From Actinomycetota bacterium (GTDB lineage: Bacteria; Actinomycetota; Thermoleophilia; Gaiellales; F1-60-MAGs149), in contig VGBM01000001.1 of the NCBI GenBank assembly GCA_016870485.1, positions 208,001-272,000 on the forward strand: a stretch of 64,000 nucleotides of DNA, given 5' to 3'. The position numbers and the translations under genes were made by a program. This document shows, one piece after another, positions 24,528-35,255 of this stretch. How positions within the stretch are numbered: position 1 is the first letter of the stretch; every line of letters starts with the position of its first letter. The notes beneath the pieces were generated by a model that was not told the DNA's origin, ran no database searches, and was given only the letters and a program-made list of their open reading frames with translations.

Positions 24528-26756
24528 CTACGCCGCGTCGAGGGTGGCGCGGGCCCGTTCGGCGAAGGCGCGCTCGGCCGGCCCGTCGAGCCGCGTCCAG
24601 CGCGGACCCGCCGGGACGCGCCAGCCCGCGGGGCCCGGGTCGAGCAGCACGGCGTCCGGGAAGCCGGCGGCGATGCGGGGCCGCAGGGCGAGCGTGTCGT
24701 GGTCGACGAGGGCCACGAACGGCCCCTCGGCGAGCAGGTCTGTGCGGGCGTCAAGCGCCGTCTCGCTGCAGACCCGTGAGAAGAGCAGCGCCCCGCGCAG
24801 CCCGAAGCGGGCCGGGTGCAGCGCCCGGTCGAGCATCGCCCGCCGCCGCGCGACGTCGGCCACGACCACGAGCAGCCCCTGGCCCGTGGCGGCGAGCCGC
24901 GTCAGCTCCGCGATCGCCCCGCCGTCGCGGCGGTCCGCCATCGCGGCGGGGTCGACGCCGTCGGCCGGCGCGACGGTCGCGGCGGCGGCCGCCACGAGGT
25001 GCGGGCAGGACGCGTCGCACGGCGTCGGGCAGATTCCCGGGGCCGCGGGCAGGTCGTCCGGCAGGGTCTGGATCGCGCGGGCCACGAGCTCAACGCGCTC
25101 CGCGCCCTGCCAGACGTTGCGCTCGATCCGCGCCGCGACGTCGACGCGCCCCCCGGCCGCGAGCTCGGCCTCGCGCTCGCCGTGGGACCACGCCACGCAG
25201 CGGCACGAGCCCGCGGCGGTGCGCACGCGCATGTCGAGGTGGCGCCCCTCGGCGCCGATCCGCCGCACGGCGTCGAGCTCGGCGGCGGGCACCAGTACCG
25301 TGATCGGCGGGTTGCCCATGCCGACCGGCTCGAGCCGGGCGAGGTCCTGCGCGGTCTCAAGCGACACGTCGGTGAGGGCGACGACGGCGTCGATCCGCTC
25401 GACGGGCCGCAGGTCCGCGCCGGTCAGGACCTCGGTGGCGTGCGCCTCGAAGGCCGTCGTGAAGGCGTCGAGCCGGTCGATCGCGACCGTGACGCCGACG
25501 GCGGCGCGGTGCCCGCCCCAGCGCTCGAGGTGCGGATCGCAGACGGCGAGCGCCGCGTGCAGGTCGAAGGCCTCCACGCTGCGCCCCGAGCCGCGGCCGG
25601 TGTCGCCGTCGATCGCCACGAGCACCGCGGGGCGCCGCAGCCGCTCGACCACGCGGCTGGCCACGATCCCCACCACCCCCGCGTGCCAGCCGTCCTGGGA
25701 CAGCACCGTCCCGAGGGCGGAGCGGCGCGCCTCCGGCAGGGCCTCGTGCTGCGCGAGCGCCTCCCGCAGGATGCGGTCCTCGAGGGCGCGCCGGCGGCGG
25801 TTGAGGCCGTCGAGCTCCTCAGCCAGCTCGTGCGCCTCTTGGGGGTCCTGCGTCATCAGGAGGCGCAGCGCCGCGTCCGCGTGCTCGAGCCGGCCCGCCG
25901 CGTTCAGCCGCGGCCCGATCCGGAACCCGATCGCGCCCGCGTCGACCGTGCGCGCGTCGACCTTCGCGACCCGCATCAGCGTGTCGAGCCCGAGCCGCCC
26001 GCCCGCGGCGATGCGCCTGAGGCCCCAGCGCGCGAGCGCCCGGTTCTCGCCGACGAGGGGGACGAGGTCCGCGACGGTGGCGATCGCCACGAGGTCGGCG
26101 ACGCCCTCCAGGATCGCGGGGTCGCCGTCGAGGCGCGCGACGAGCGCCTCGAGCAGCTTGAACGCCGTGCCGGCGCCGCAGAGCTGGTCGAAGGGGTAGC
26201 GGCCGAGCGCCGGCGCGAGCACCGGACAGGCGGGCAGGTCGTCGCCGTGGCGGTGGTGGTCGGTGACGACGAGATCGACCCCGAGCTCGGCGGCGCGAGC
26301 GGCCGCCGCCACCGCCGTGATCCCGCAGTCGACGGTGATCAGGACCTCGACGCCGTCGCCATGGAGACGCTCAACCGTCTCGACGGCGAGGCCGTAGCCC
26401 TCGTCGAAGCGGCTCGGGATGAACGGCCGCACGTCCGCGCCGAGGGCCGTCAGGCCCTCCGTGAGGAGCGCGGTCGCGCAGACCCCGTCGGCGTCGTAGT
26501 CGCCGTGCACCACGATCCGCCGCCGCGCTCCGACGGCGTCCGCAATCAGCTCGACCGCGCGCGCCGCGTCGCCGAGGAGCAGCGGGTCGTGGAGCGGCCC
26601 CTCCGCGTCGAGGAAGGCGCGCAGCGCGTCGGGATCGTCCCAGCCGCGGCGGGCCATCGCGTCGGCGAGGACGCGCCCGCAGCCGATGCCGTCCGCGATG
26701 CGCGCAGAGGCCTCCTCCGCACACGGGCTGATTGCGAGGCGCCGGCTGTGGTCCAC
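24528..26756 (-). CDS. recJ: Single-stranded-DNA exonuclease RecJ
   Basis: A 742-residue RecJ, the 5'-3' single-strand exonuclease of recombination and repair. DHH-family motifs are present: HGDYDADG at 84-91 (metal ligands) and TDHHRHGDD at ~165 (DHH). The later DHHA1 block is RGSGRSVEAFDLHAAL with the GGH motif (RWGGHRAAVGV). About 170 residues beyond the core form a C-terminal domain found in longer RecJ proteins. The GTG at 26756 has TAGCCT six bases upstream and no Shine-Dalgarno. Confidence 0.93.
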   Translation of the reverse strand: MDHSRRLAISPCAEEASARIADGIGCGRVLADAMARRGWDDPDALRAFLDAEGPLHDPLLLGDAARAVELIADAVGARRRIVVHGDYDADGVCATALLTEGLTALGADVRPFIPSRFDEGYGLAVETVERLHGDGVEVLITVDCGITAVAAAARAAELGVDLVVTDHHRHGDDLPACPVLAPALGRYPFDQLCGAGTAFKLLEALVARLDGDPAILEGVADLVAIATVADLVPLVGENRALARWGLRRIAAGGRLGLDTLMRVAKVDARTVDAGAIGFRIGPRLNAAGRLEHADAALRLLMTQDPQEAHELAEELDGLNRRRRALEDRILREALAQHEALPEARRSALGTVLSQDGWHAGVVGIVASRVVERLRRPAVLVAIDGDTGRGSGRSVEAFDLHAALAVCDPHLERWGGHRAAVGVTVAIDRLDAFTTAFEAHATEVLTGADLRPVERIDAVVALTDVSLETAQDLARLEPVGMGNPPITVLVPAAELDAVRRIGAEGRHLDMRVRTAAGSCRCVAWSHGEREAELAAGGRVDVAARIERNVWQGAERVELVARAIQTLPDDLPAAPGICPTPCDASCPHLVAAAAATVAPADGVDPAAMADRRDGGAIAELTRLAATGQGLLVVVADVARRRAMLDRALHPARFGLRGALLFSRVCSETALDARTDLLAEGPFVALVDHDTLALRPRIAAGFPDAVLLDPGPAGWRVPAGPRWTRLDGPAERAFAERARATLDAA

Positions 26757-26762
26757 GAGGGC

Positions 26763-26768
26763 AGGCTA
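26763..26768 (-). promoter_or_regulatory. Putative -10 box of recJ
   Basis: TAGCCT on the minus strand, six bases before the recJ GTG. It lies in the 32-base gap after the secDF stop, so recJ can be transcribed apart from secDF. Confidence 0.5.
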
Positions 26769-26788
26769 GGCGCGCTGGCGGACGCGCG

Positions 26789-29641
26789 TCAGCGGCGCTT
26801 CTTGCCGCGCCGCTGCTCGCGCCGCTGGCGGGCCGCCTCGATCGCGTTGTCATCCGGGCCGCCTGCGGACGGCGCGGCGGGCGGTGCGGCGGGTGCGGCC
26901 CCGTCCGGGGTCTTCGGGGCGGGCTCCGCGGGGGCCACCGGGGCCTCGAGGTCCGCGGCCTCCACCTCGAGCTCGGCGTCCGGGTCCGCAGCGCCGCCGC
27001 TCGCGACGGCGCCGGCCGCCACCGGCACGCGCTGCACGGCCGCCGCCTCCTTGCCGAGGATGAAGGCGGGCAGCTCGTCTGAGCCGCGCCGCCCGCGGTA
27101 CTCGGGCTCGCGCGACTTGAGCACGCTGAGGAGCGGCGAGGCGATGAAGAACGAGGAGTAGGCGCCCGAGGCGATGCCGACGATCAGCGCAAAGGCGAAG
27201 TCCTGAAGGGTCTCCCCGCCGAAGATGAAGAGCGCCAGGATCGGCACGAGGGTCGACAGCGACGTGTTGAGGGAGCGCGTGACCGTCTCCCACAGCGAGA
27301 TGTTGACGATCTGGTCGTAGGTGTGGCGCTTGAGCGCGCGCTCGTTCTCGCGCACGCGATCGAACACGATGATCGTGTCGTAGAGCGAGTAGCCGAGGAT
27401 CGTCAGGAGGGCCGCGATCGAGGCGCTCGTCACCTCGCGCCCGGAGATCGCGTAGACGCCGGCCGCGAGGACGAGGTCGTGCAGGAGCGCGACGACCATC
27501 GGGACGGAGTACTTCCAGTCGAAGCGCACCGCCATGAAGATGATGATCAGAAGCAGCGAGAACGCGAGCGCGAGCAGGGCGCCGCGGAGGATCTCCGAGC
27601 CGAACGATGCGGACACGGTGCGCACGTCGATCTCCTGGGCGAGCCCGTACTCCTGGTTGACCTGCTGCGCGATCGTCTGGATCTCGCCGGCCGGGATCTC
27701 CTTGGCGTCGACCTGGAAGCTCGTGAAGGTGCTGCCCGTCTGCTGGCCCTCGCCGCGGACGACCGCGGTGCGCAGGTCGCCGTCGACGCCGGTCAGGACG
27801 CCGCGGACCTCCTCCACGGTGGCGGGCTTCTCCGTCACGATTCCCATCCGCGTGCCGCCCGTGAAGTCGAGGCCGAGGTTGAGGCCGCGGAACCCGATGG
27901 CGGCGGCGCAGACGACCATCGTCAGCGCCGCGATGCCGAACCAGAGCCGCTTGCGGCCGGCGAAGTCGAAGCGCCAGCGGACGGGCTTCGTGGTCGCGCC
28001 GATCACGCGCGGGTTGTCGAACCACTTGAAGCCCGACAGGACGCTGAGGATCGCGCGCGTCGCGAACACGGACGTGAACATGGACACGATCACGCCGAGC
28101 GCGAGTAGGAAGGCGAAGCCCTTGACCGTCGACTGGGCGGCCACGAAGAGGACGCCGGCGGTGATCAGGGTGACCGCGTTCGCGTCGAGGATGGTGCGGA
28201 AGCCGCGCGAGTAGCCCGCGCTGATCGCGGCGCGCAGCGTCTTGCCGGAGCGGTACTCCTCGCGCACGCGTTCGAAGACGACGATGTTCGCGTCCGCGGC
28301 GACACCGATCGTGAGGATCATGCCCGCGATGCCCGGGAGGGTCATCGTCACCGGGATCGCCAGGATCACCCCGTAGAAGAGGGCCGCGAAGATGATCAGC
28401 GCGAGGTCGGCGACCAGCCCGAGGAAGCGGTAGAAGACGACCAGGTAGATCATCATCAGGAGCAGGCCCGCCAGGCCCGCGATCAGGCCCTGGCGCAGCG
28501 ACTCCTCGCCGAGGGTCGCCGAGACCTGACTCGACGAGAGGGCGACGAAGCGCACGGGCAGCGAGCCCGACTGCAGGACCAGCGCGATGTCGTTGGCCTC
28601 GCCCGGGCTGTCGAGGCCCGTGATCTGGGCGCTGCCGCCCTCGATCCCGTTCGGGTTCTGGACGAAGTCGATCGTCGGGTACGTCTGCAGCTCGCCGTCG
28701 AGGATGATCGCGAAGTTCTGGAAGAACCCGGCCTCGGTGCCCTGCAGGGCGCCGGCGGCGCTCCACCCGGAGCGGCCGCGCTCGGCGAGCTGCTTCGTGA
28801 TCGACCCGAACAGCTCGGCGCCGCGGTCGGTGAAGTCCATCAGCACGACCGGCTGGCCCGTCTGCGGGTCGAAGTCCGAGCGGGCGCTGTCCAGGTCGTC
28901 GCCCGTCAGGCGCTGGTCGGGCGGCGGCAGGTCGAACAGGTACCAGAAGAACCTCTCCCCGGCCGTCGACGGCACGGGCGTGATGTTCGGCGGGCAGCCC
29001 GCGGGGCTCTGGTTCGAGCAGCGCACGGCGATGGTGTCCTTCGGAACGCCGAACACCTCGACGTCCGCCGGGATCGACTGCTCGCCGAGCTGCAGCAGGA
29101 GCTGGTCCTCGTCGACCGCCCCGAACTCGTTGAGGGGCTCGTCCGTCGCGCCCTTCTTGAAGGCGTAGAGCAGGCTCTGGTCGCCCTCCCGGAGCTCCTT
29201 CGGGACCGCCGTGAGCAGCTCGTAGAGCGATATCTTGGGGGCGATGCCGGCACCGGCCACGAAGGAGCGCGAGACGCCCTGCGTGAGGCCCTCCTGCAGG
29301 TCGATGAAGTAGAGCTGCCCGGTCGAGCCGACGAGTGCGAAGACGCGCGAGGGATCGTCCTCGCCGGCCACCGCGATCGAGATGCGGTTGCCCTGCTCCT
29401 TCTGGATCTGCGGCTCGGAGACGCCGAGGGCGTCGACGCGGTTGCGCAGGATCTGCACCGCCTGGTTCATCTGCTCCTCGGTGACCTCCTGCCCCTTCTC
29501 GGGCTGGGCCTCGAGGGTCACCTCGGCGCCGCCCTGCAGATCGAGCCCGAGCACGGGCACGCGCAGGAACGACAGGACGCCGGTGCCCACGAGCAGCGCG
29601 AGCACGGCGACGAGGATCAGGAACGTGCTGCGGCGGAGCAT
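26789..29641 (-). CDS. secDF: Fused protein-export protein SecD-SecF
   Basis: A 950-residue fusion of both Sec accessory subunits. The SecD half has the first span (FLILVAVLALLVGTGVLSFL), a large periplasmic-type domain (LDLQGGAEVTLEAQ), then five more spans, with GVAADANIVVFERVREE. The SecF half begins near residue 550 (RFDFAGRKRLWFGIAALTMV), has NLGLDFTGGTRM, and its own spans (GYSLYDTIIVFDRVREN). The tail is Pro/Ala-rich and ends in a Lys/Arg cluster. It draws on ion gradient to help SecYEG. It follows yajC by five bases. Confidence 0.95.
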   Translation of the reverse strand: MLRRSTFLILVAVLALLVGTGVLSFLRVPVLGLDLQGGAEVTLEAQPEKGQEVTEEQMNQAVQILRNRVDALGVSEPQIQKEQGNRISIAVAGEDDPSRVFALVGSTGQLYFIDLQEGLTQGVSRSFVAGAGIAPKISLYELLTAVPKELREGDQSLLYAFKKGATDEPLNEFGAVDEDQLLLQLGEQSIPADVEVFGVPKDTIAVRCSNQSPAGCPPNITPVPSTAGERFFWYLFDLPPPDQRLTGDDLDSARSDFDPQTGQPVVLMDFTDRGAELFGSITKQLAERGRSGWSAAGALQGTEAGFFQNFAIILDGELQTYPTIDFVQNPNGIEGGSAQITGLDSPGEANDIALVLQSGSLPVRFVALSSSQVSATLGEESLRQGLIAGLAGLLLMMIYLVVFYRFLGLVADLALIIFAALFYGVILAIPVTMTLPGIAGMILTIGVAADANIVVFERVREEYRSGKTLRAAISAGYSRGFRTILDANAVTLITAGVLFVAAQSTVKGFAFLLALGVIVSMFTSVFATRAILSVLSGFKWFDNPRVIGATTKPVRWRFDFAGRKRLWFGIAALTMVVCAAAIGFRGLNLGLDFTGGTRMGIVTEKPATVEEVRGVLTGVDGDLRTAVVRGEGQQTGSTFTSFQVDAKEIPAGEIQTIAQQVNQEYGLAQEIDVRTVSASFGSEILRGALLALAFSLLLIIIFMAVRFDWKYSVPMVVALLHDLVLAAGVYAISGREVTSASIAALLTILGYSLYDTIIVFDRVRENERALKRHTYDQIVNISLWETVTRSLNTSLSTLVPILALFIFGGETLQDFAFALIVGIASGAYSSFFIASPLLSVLKSREPEYRGRRGSDELPAFILGKEAAAVQRVPVAAGAVASGGAADPDAELEVEAADLEAPVAPAEPAPKTPDGAAPAAPPAAPSAGGPDDNAIEAARQRREQRRGKKRR

Positions 29642-29646
29642 CGGCC

Positions 29647-30081
29647 TCAGGCGGGGCGTTCGGCGTCCCCGGCGGACGGCTCGTCCGCGTCCGCGCCCGC
29701 ACCGGCGTCGTCGTGGGCCGCCGCGTCCGCGACCGCCCCGGCGTCGACCTCGTCGACCTCGTCGCCGAGGTCCTCGTCATCCTCGTAGTCCTCGTCGTCC
29801 TCGTCCTCGTCGGACGCCTCATCCTCGGGACGGGCCGTCGCGGAGATGGCACGGCGGTCGAAGGTGACGACGACGCCGTCGGCGATCTCGACGTCGGCGG
29901 TGTCGGCGTCGATCGCCCTGATCTCGCCGTGCAGGCCGCCGATCGTGACCACGCGCCGGCCGACGTCGAGCGAGCGGTCGAGCTCCTCGCGCTGGCGCTT
30001 CGCGCGCTGCTGCGGCCGGAAGATGAGCAGGTAGAACAGCGCCGCCATAACGACAAGGAGCAGAATCAGCTGCTGGTTCAC
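29647..30081 (-). CDS. yajC: YajC, SecDF-associated preprotein translocase subunit
   Basis: A 144-residue YajC: one N-terminal membrane span (ILLLVVMAALFYLLIFRPQQ), then the conserved small domain (VGRRVVTIGGLHGEIRAID, VEIADGVVVTFDRRAI). Unlike the ~110-residue norm, it carries an acidic low-complexity tail (about residues 88-125) of Glu/Asp with Ser, Thr and Tyr. The GTG at 30081 lies one base from the tgt stop codon. It forms a complex with the SecD-SecF fusion encoded next. Confidence 0.92.
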   Translation of the reverse strand: MNQQLILLLVVMAALFYLLIFRPQQRAKRQREELDRSLDVGRRVVTIGGLHGEIRAIDADTADVEIADGVVVTFDRRAISATARPEDEASDEDEDDEDYEDDEDLGDEVDEVDAGAVADAAAHDDAGAGADADEPSAGDAERPA

Positions 30082-30082
30082 G

Positions 30083-32199
<2,117 letters not shown>

Positions 32200-32205
32200 C
32201 CCCGG

Positions 32206-32211
32206 ACCCTA
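32206..32211 (-). promoter_or_regulatory. Putative -10 box of the queA-tgt-yajC-secDF operon
   Basis: TAGGGT on the minus strand, six bases before the queA GTG. The divergent channel gene has a matching TATCCT 20 bases away, so the 44-base gap seems to hold two back-to-back promoters. Confidence 0.5.
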
Positions 32212-32230
32212 CCCGCTGGACGGGTCGCGG

Positions 32231-32236
32231 TATCCT
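32231..32236 (+). promoter_or_regulatory. Putative -10 box of the ion-channel gene
   Basis: TATCCT followed by seven bases and the GTG start at 32244; no Shine-Dalgarno in the interval. Confidence 0.5.
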
Positions 32237-32243
32237 GCCCGCC

Positions 32244-33080
32244 GTGGAGGGCACGGCGACCGGCACCTTCTCTGCCCGCTTCGAGCGGATCGCGGAGTCC
32301 GAGCGGTTCCAGAACGCGATCATCGCGGTGATCCTGCTCAACGCGATCGTGCTCGGCGTCGAGACGTTCGACGCTGCGATGGAGGGCTACGGCAGGCAGC
32401 TCGAGGCCCTCAACACCCTCTTCACCGCGATCTTCATCATCGAGCTCGCGGTGCGCCTCGTGGCCTGCGGCACGAAGCCGCAGCGCTTTTTCCGCTCCGG
32501 CTGGAACCTGTTCGACTTCGCGATCATCGCCGCCCTCTTCATCCCCGGCGTGCGCGAGAACGCCGCACTCCTGCGGATCCTGCGCCTCCTGCGGGTCGCG
32601 CGCCTTCTCAAGTCGCTGCCCGACGTGCGCGTACTCCTGCGCGGCGCCGCGCGGGCGATCCGCCCCGCCGCAGGACTCGTGATCATCACGGGCCTGCTCG
32701 TCTTCCTCTACGGCATGGTCGGCTGGACGCTCTTTGGCGACGTCGATCCCACGAACTGGGGCAACATCGGCCTCGCCAGCCTGACCCTGTTCAGCATCCT
32801 CACGCTCGAGGGCTGGAACTCCCTGTTCGCGACGGTGTTCGCGGCCCGCCCCTTCGCGTCGCTCCTGTTCTTCCTGTCGTTCATCCTGCTCGGCACGTTC
32901 GTCGTCCTCAACCTGCTGCTCGGGATCATGATCGGCAGCCTCGAGGAGGTGCGCGAGGAGGAGCGGATCCGCGCGGGCGGTGACACCGCCGACCTCGAGG
33001 GCCGCCTCCGCGACCTACGCGAGGCGCTCGACGCGGTCGAGCACAGCCTCCGCGTCGAACGCGAGCGGCGCGGCCCCTGA
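32244..33080 (+). CDS. Bacterial voltage-gated cation channel, filter TLEGWNS
   Basis: A 278-residue single-domain channel of the NaChBac/BacNaV type. S1-S3 span ~22-100. S4 carries evenly spaced charges R111, R114, R117, R120 and K123 (RILRLLRVARLLK). S5 is about 145-165, the pore helix and filter 175-193, and S6 about 205-235 (FLSFILLGTFVVLNLLLGIMIG). A C-terminal helical coiled coil probably assembles the tetramer. The filter reads T187-L-E-G-W-N-S193; Na+ channels of the group usually have LESW. The Gly matches that of the Ca2+-selective bacterial channel CavMr, so Ca2+ permeation is possible. The start GTG appears leaderless. Confidence 0.92.
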   Translation: MEGTATGTFSARFERIAESERFQNAIIAVILLNAIVLGVETFDAAMEGYGRQLEALNTLFTAIFIIELAVRLVACGTKPQRFFRSGWNLFDFAIIAALFIPGVRENAALLRILRLLRVARLLKSLPDVRVLLRGAARAIRPAAGLVIITGLLVFLYGMVGWTLFGDVDPTNWGNIGLASLTLFSILTLEGWNSLFATVFAARPFASLLFFLSFILLGTFVVLNLLLGIMIGSLEEVREEERIRAGGDTADLEGRLRDLREALDAVEHSLRVERERRGP

Positions 33081-33081
33081 C

Positions 33082-34110
33082 CTAGTCGAGCAGGCTCGGC
33101 AGGCCCGGGTCGGCCGGCATGCCCGTCAGCACGCGGCCTCGCTCCGTCAGGACGCGGCCGCGGGCGGTGCGCTGGATCAGGCCCTGCTGGATCAGGTACG
33201 GCTCGTAGACCTCCTCGAGCGTGCCCGCGTCCTCGCCGAGGGCGACCGCCAGGGTGTTGAGTCCGACGGGCCCGCCTCCGAAGCGCTCGGCGACGGCCCG
33301 CAGGTACTCGCGGTCGGCGCGGTCCAGGCCGTCCTCGTCGACGCCGAGCAGGTCGAGCGCCTCGAGCGCGCCCGCCCGGTCGACGAGGTCCCAGCCGCGC
33401 ACCTGCGCGACGTCGCGGACACGCCGCAGGATCCGGTTGGCGACGCGCGGCGTGCCGCGCGAGCGCCGGGCGATCTCCTCGGCGGCGGCGTCGTCGAGGG
33501 CGACGGCGAGGATGCCCGCGGAGCGACGGATGATCAGCACGAGCTCCTCGGGGCGGTAGTACTCGAGCCGCAGCGAGATCCCGAAGCGGTCGCGCATCGG
33601 GGTGGTCAGGAGGCCCGCCCGGGTCGTCGCCCCGATCAGGGTGAAGGGCGCGAGGTCGAGGCGCAGGGTGCGCGCGCCAGGGCCCTGCCCGATCACGATG
33701 TCGATCGCGCCGTCCTCCATCGCCGGGTACAGGAGCTCCTCGATCGCGCGCGGGAGCCGGTGCACCTCGTCGACGAAGAGGACGTCGCGCGGCTCGAGCG
33801 CGGTCAGGATCGACGCAATGTCGCCCTTGCGCTCCAGCGCCGGCCCCGAGATCGTGTGGATGCGGCTCTCCATCTCGATCGCGACGATGTGCGCGAGGCT
33901 CGTCTTGCCGAGGCCGGGCGGCCCGGCGAGCAGCACGTGGTCGCAGGGCTCGCCGCGTCCGCGCGCCGCGGCGACGAAGGTCTCGAGCTGGCGGACGGCG
34001 TGCTCCTGGCCGACGAACTCGTCGAGCCGCTGGGGCCGGAGGCCACCCTCGGCCTCGTGCTCGCCGGGCTCCTCCTCGCCGTCGATCAGCCGTTGCGGGT
34101 CGTCCGTCAT
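33082..34110 (-). CDS. ruvB: Holliday-junction helicase ATPase RuvB
   Basis: A 342-residue RuvB with Walker A ([13 protein letters not shown]), Walker B ([12 protein letters not shown]), sensor 1 ([20 protein letters not shown]) and the C-terminal winged helix ([20 protein letters not shown]). It is the motor of branch migration. ATG at 34110 overlaps the ruvA stop by four bases. It is the last gene of the ruvC-ruvA-ruvB operon and converges with the ion-channel gene, with one base between. Confidence 0.97.
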   Translation of the reverse strand: MTDDPQRLIDGEEEPGEHEAEGGLRPQRLDEFVGQEHAVRQLETFVAAARGRGEPCDHVLLAGPPGLGKTSLAHIVAIEMESRIHTISGPALERKGDIASILTALEPRDVLFVDEVHRLPRAIEELLYPAMEDGAIDIVIGQGPGARTLRLDLAPFTLIGATTRAGLLTTPMRDRFGISLRLEYYRPEELVLIIRRSAGILAVALDDAAAEEIARRSRGTPRVANRILRRVRDVAQVRGWDLVDRAGALEALDLLGVDEDGLDRADREYLRAVAERFGGGPVGLNTLAVALGEDAGTLEEVYEPYLIQQGLIQRTARGRVLTERGRVLTGMPADPGLPSLLD

Positions 34111-34697
34111 CCGCGGCCCCCGCCGAGCGCCGCGAGGCCGGCCTTGACGCGCTCCTCGGTGGTGCCGTCGGCGCCGGCCAGCGCCGCCTCGGCGTCCCCC
34201 GGGGCGTAGCCGAGCGCGACAAGGGCGTCGCGGGCCTCGCGATGCGGGTCGGCCGGGGCGGCGGCCGCGCCCGGGGCGGCGGACGTGCCGGCCCCGGCGC
34301 CGTCGATGCGGTCCTTGAGGTCGAGGCAGATCCGCTCCGCCGTCTTCTTGCCGACGCCGCTGACACTGGAGAGGAGCGCGACGTCGCCGAGCAGCACGGC
34401 GCTCTCGATCCGCTCGGGCGCGTGGGCGGAGACGATCGCCAGCCCCAGCTTCGGCCCCACGCCGTTGACGCCGATCAGGAGGCGAAAGACGCGCCGCTCC
34501 GCCTCGCTACCGAAGCCGAACAGTTGCAGGGCGTCCTCGCGCACGTGCAGGTACGTGGGCACGGCGACCTCGGCGCCCGGCTCGCAGCGGGCCAGCGCCG
34601 CGAGGGTCGCGGTCAGCTCGTAGCCGACGCCGCCGACGTCGACGACGACGGTGTCGCCCTCGCGGTCGGCGACGACGCCCCGGACGTGGCCGATCAC
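34107..34697 (-). CDS. ruvA: Holliday-junction DNA-binding protein RuvA
   Basis: A 196-residue RuvA: an N-terminal OB fold ([20 protein letters not shown]), a middle domain with two helix-hairpin-helix motifs ([17 protein letters not shown] and [19 protein letters not shown]), an Ala/Pro linker and the C-terminal RuvB-binding domain ([19 protein letters not shown]). It tetramerises on four-way junctions and loads RuvB. GTG at 34697 overlaps the ruvC stop by GTGA. Confidence 0.96.
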   Translation of the reverse strand: MIGHVRGVVADREGDTVVVDVGGVGYELTATLAALARCEPGAEVAVPTYLHVREDALQLFGFGSEAERRVFRLLIGVNGVGPKLGLAIVSAHAPERIESAVLLGDVALLSSVSGVGKKTAERICLDLKDRIDGAGAGTSAAPGAAAAPADPHREARDALVALGYAPGDAEAALAGADGTTEERVKAGLAALGGGRG

Positions 34698-35200
34698 CCG
34701 CGCACCCCGGTGGCGCGCAGCCTCTGCTGGAGCGGCCCCTGGCCCGCATGGCAGATCGCGGCCGCGAGGGCGTCGGCGGCGTGGTCCGGGCTCGGCGGCT
34801 CCGGCAGGCCGAGGACCGCGCCCACCATCAGCTGCACCTGGCGCTTGTCCGCCCGGCCATAGCCCGAGACGGCGGTCTTGATCTGGGAGACGGTGTACTC
34901 GGCGACGGCGATGTGGCGCAGCCCGGCCATGGTCAGGGCCGCGCCGCGGGCCTGACCGACGGCGAGCGCGGTGCGCGGGTTGCCCCCGACGTAGACCTCC
35001 TCGACGGCGACCGCGTCGGGCTGGAACCGCTCGAGGAGCTCGTCGAGTGCCCGCGCGATCACGGCGAGGCGTTCCTCGGGCGGGGTGTGGGCATCGGTGC
35101 GGATGCAGCCGTAGTCGACCGACCGCAGCCGGCTTCCCTCCGCGCTGACGACGCCCCAGCCGGTCGCCGCCGTGCCCGGGTCGAGCCCGAGGATCACCAT
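34694..35200 (-). CDS. ruvC: Holliday-junction resolvase RuvC
   Basis: A 168-residue RuvC endonuclease. The acidic catalytic residues are visible in ILGLDPGTAATGWG (first Asp), AVEEVYVGGNP (Glu) and SPDHAADALAAAICH (the terminal Asp pair). It heads the ruvCAB operon. The ATG at 35200 follows TAGACT by six bases and lacks a Shine-Dalgarno. Confidence 0.96.
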   Translation of the reverse strand: MVILGLDPGTAATGWGVVSAEGSRLRSVDYGCIRTDAHTPPEERLAVIARALDELLERFQPDAVAVEEVYVGGNPRTALAVGQARGAALTMAGLRHIAVAEYTVSQIKTAVSGYGRADKRQVQLMVGAVLGLPEPPSPDHAADALAAAICHAGQGPLQQRLRATGVRG

Positions 35201-35206
35201 GGACTG

Positions 35207-35212
35207 AGTCTA
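35207..35212 (-). promoter_or_regulatory. Putative -10 box of the ruvCAB operon
   Basis: TAGACT on the minus strand, six bases from the ruvC ATG. It faces the cupin-gene promoter 31 bases away in a 55-base divergent gap. Confidence 0.5.
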
Positions 35213-35242
35213 CGAAGGCACCCGGTCGCCGCACCGGTGCCG

Positions 35243-35248
35243 TACCAT
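35243..35248 (+). promoter_or_regulatory. Putative -10 box of the cupin gene
   Basis: TACCAT followed by seven bases and the ATG at 35256. An in-frame ATG at 35247 overlaps this box, so the later ATG is the better start. Confidence 0.45.
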
Positions 35249-35255
35249 GCGCCGC

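Noticed and set aside
22424..30056. Several 700-1,000-codon frames antisense to, or in another frame from, rel, recJ and secDF
   Set aside because: Same cause: shadow frames of real genes, with no recognisable domains and composition unlike real proteins.
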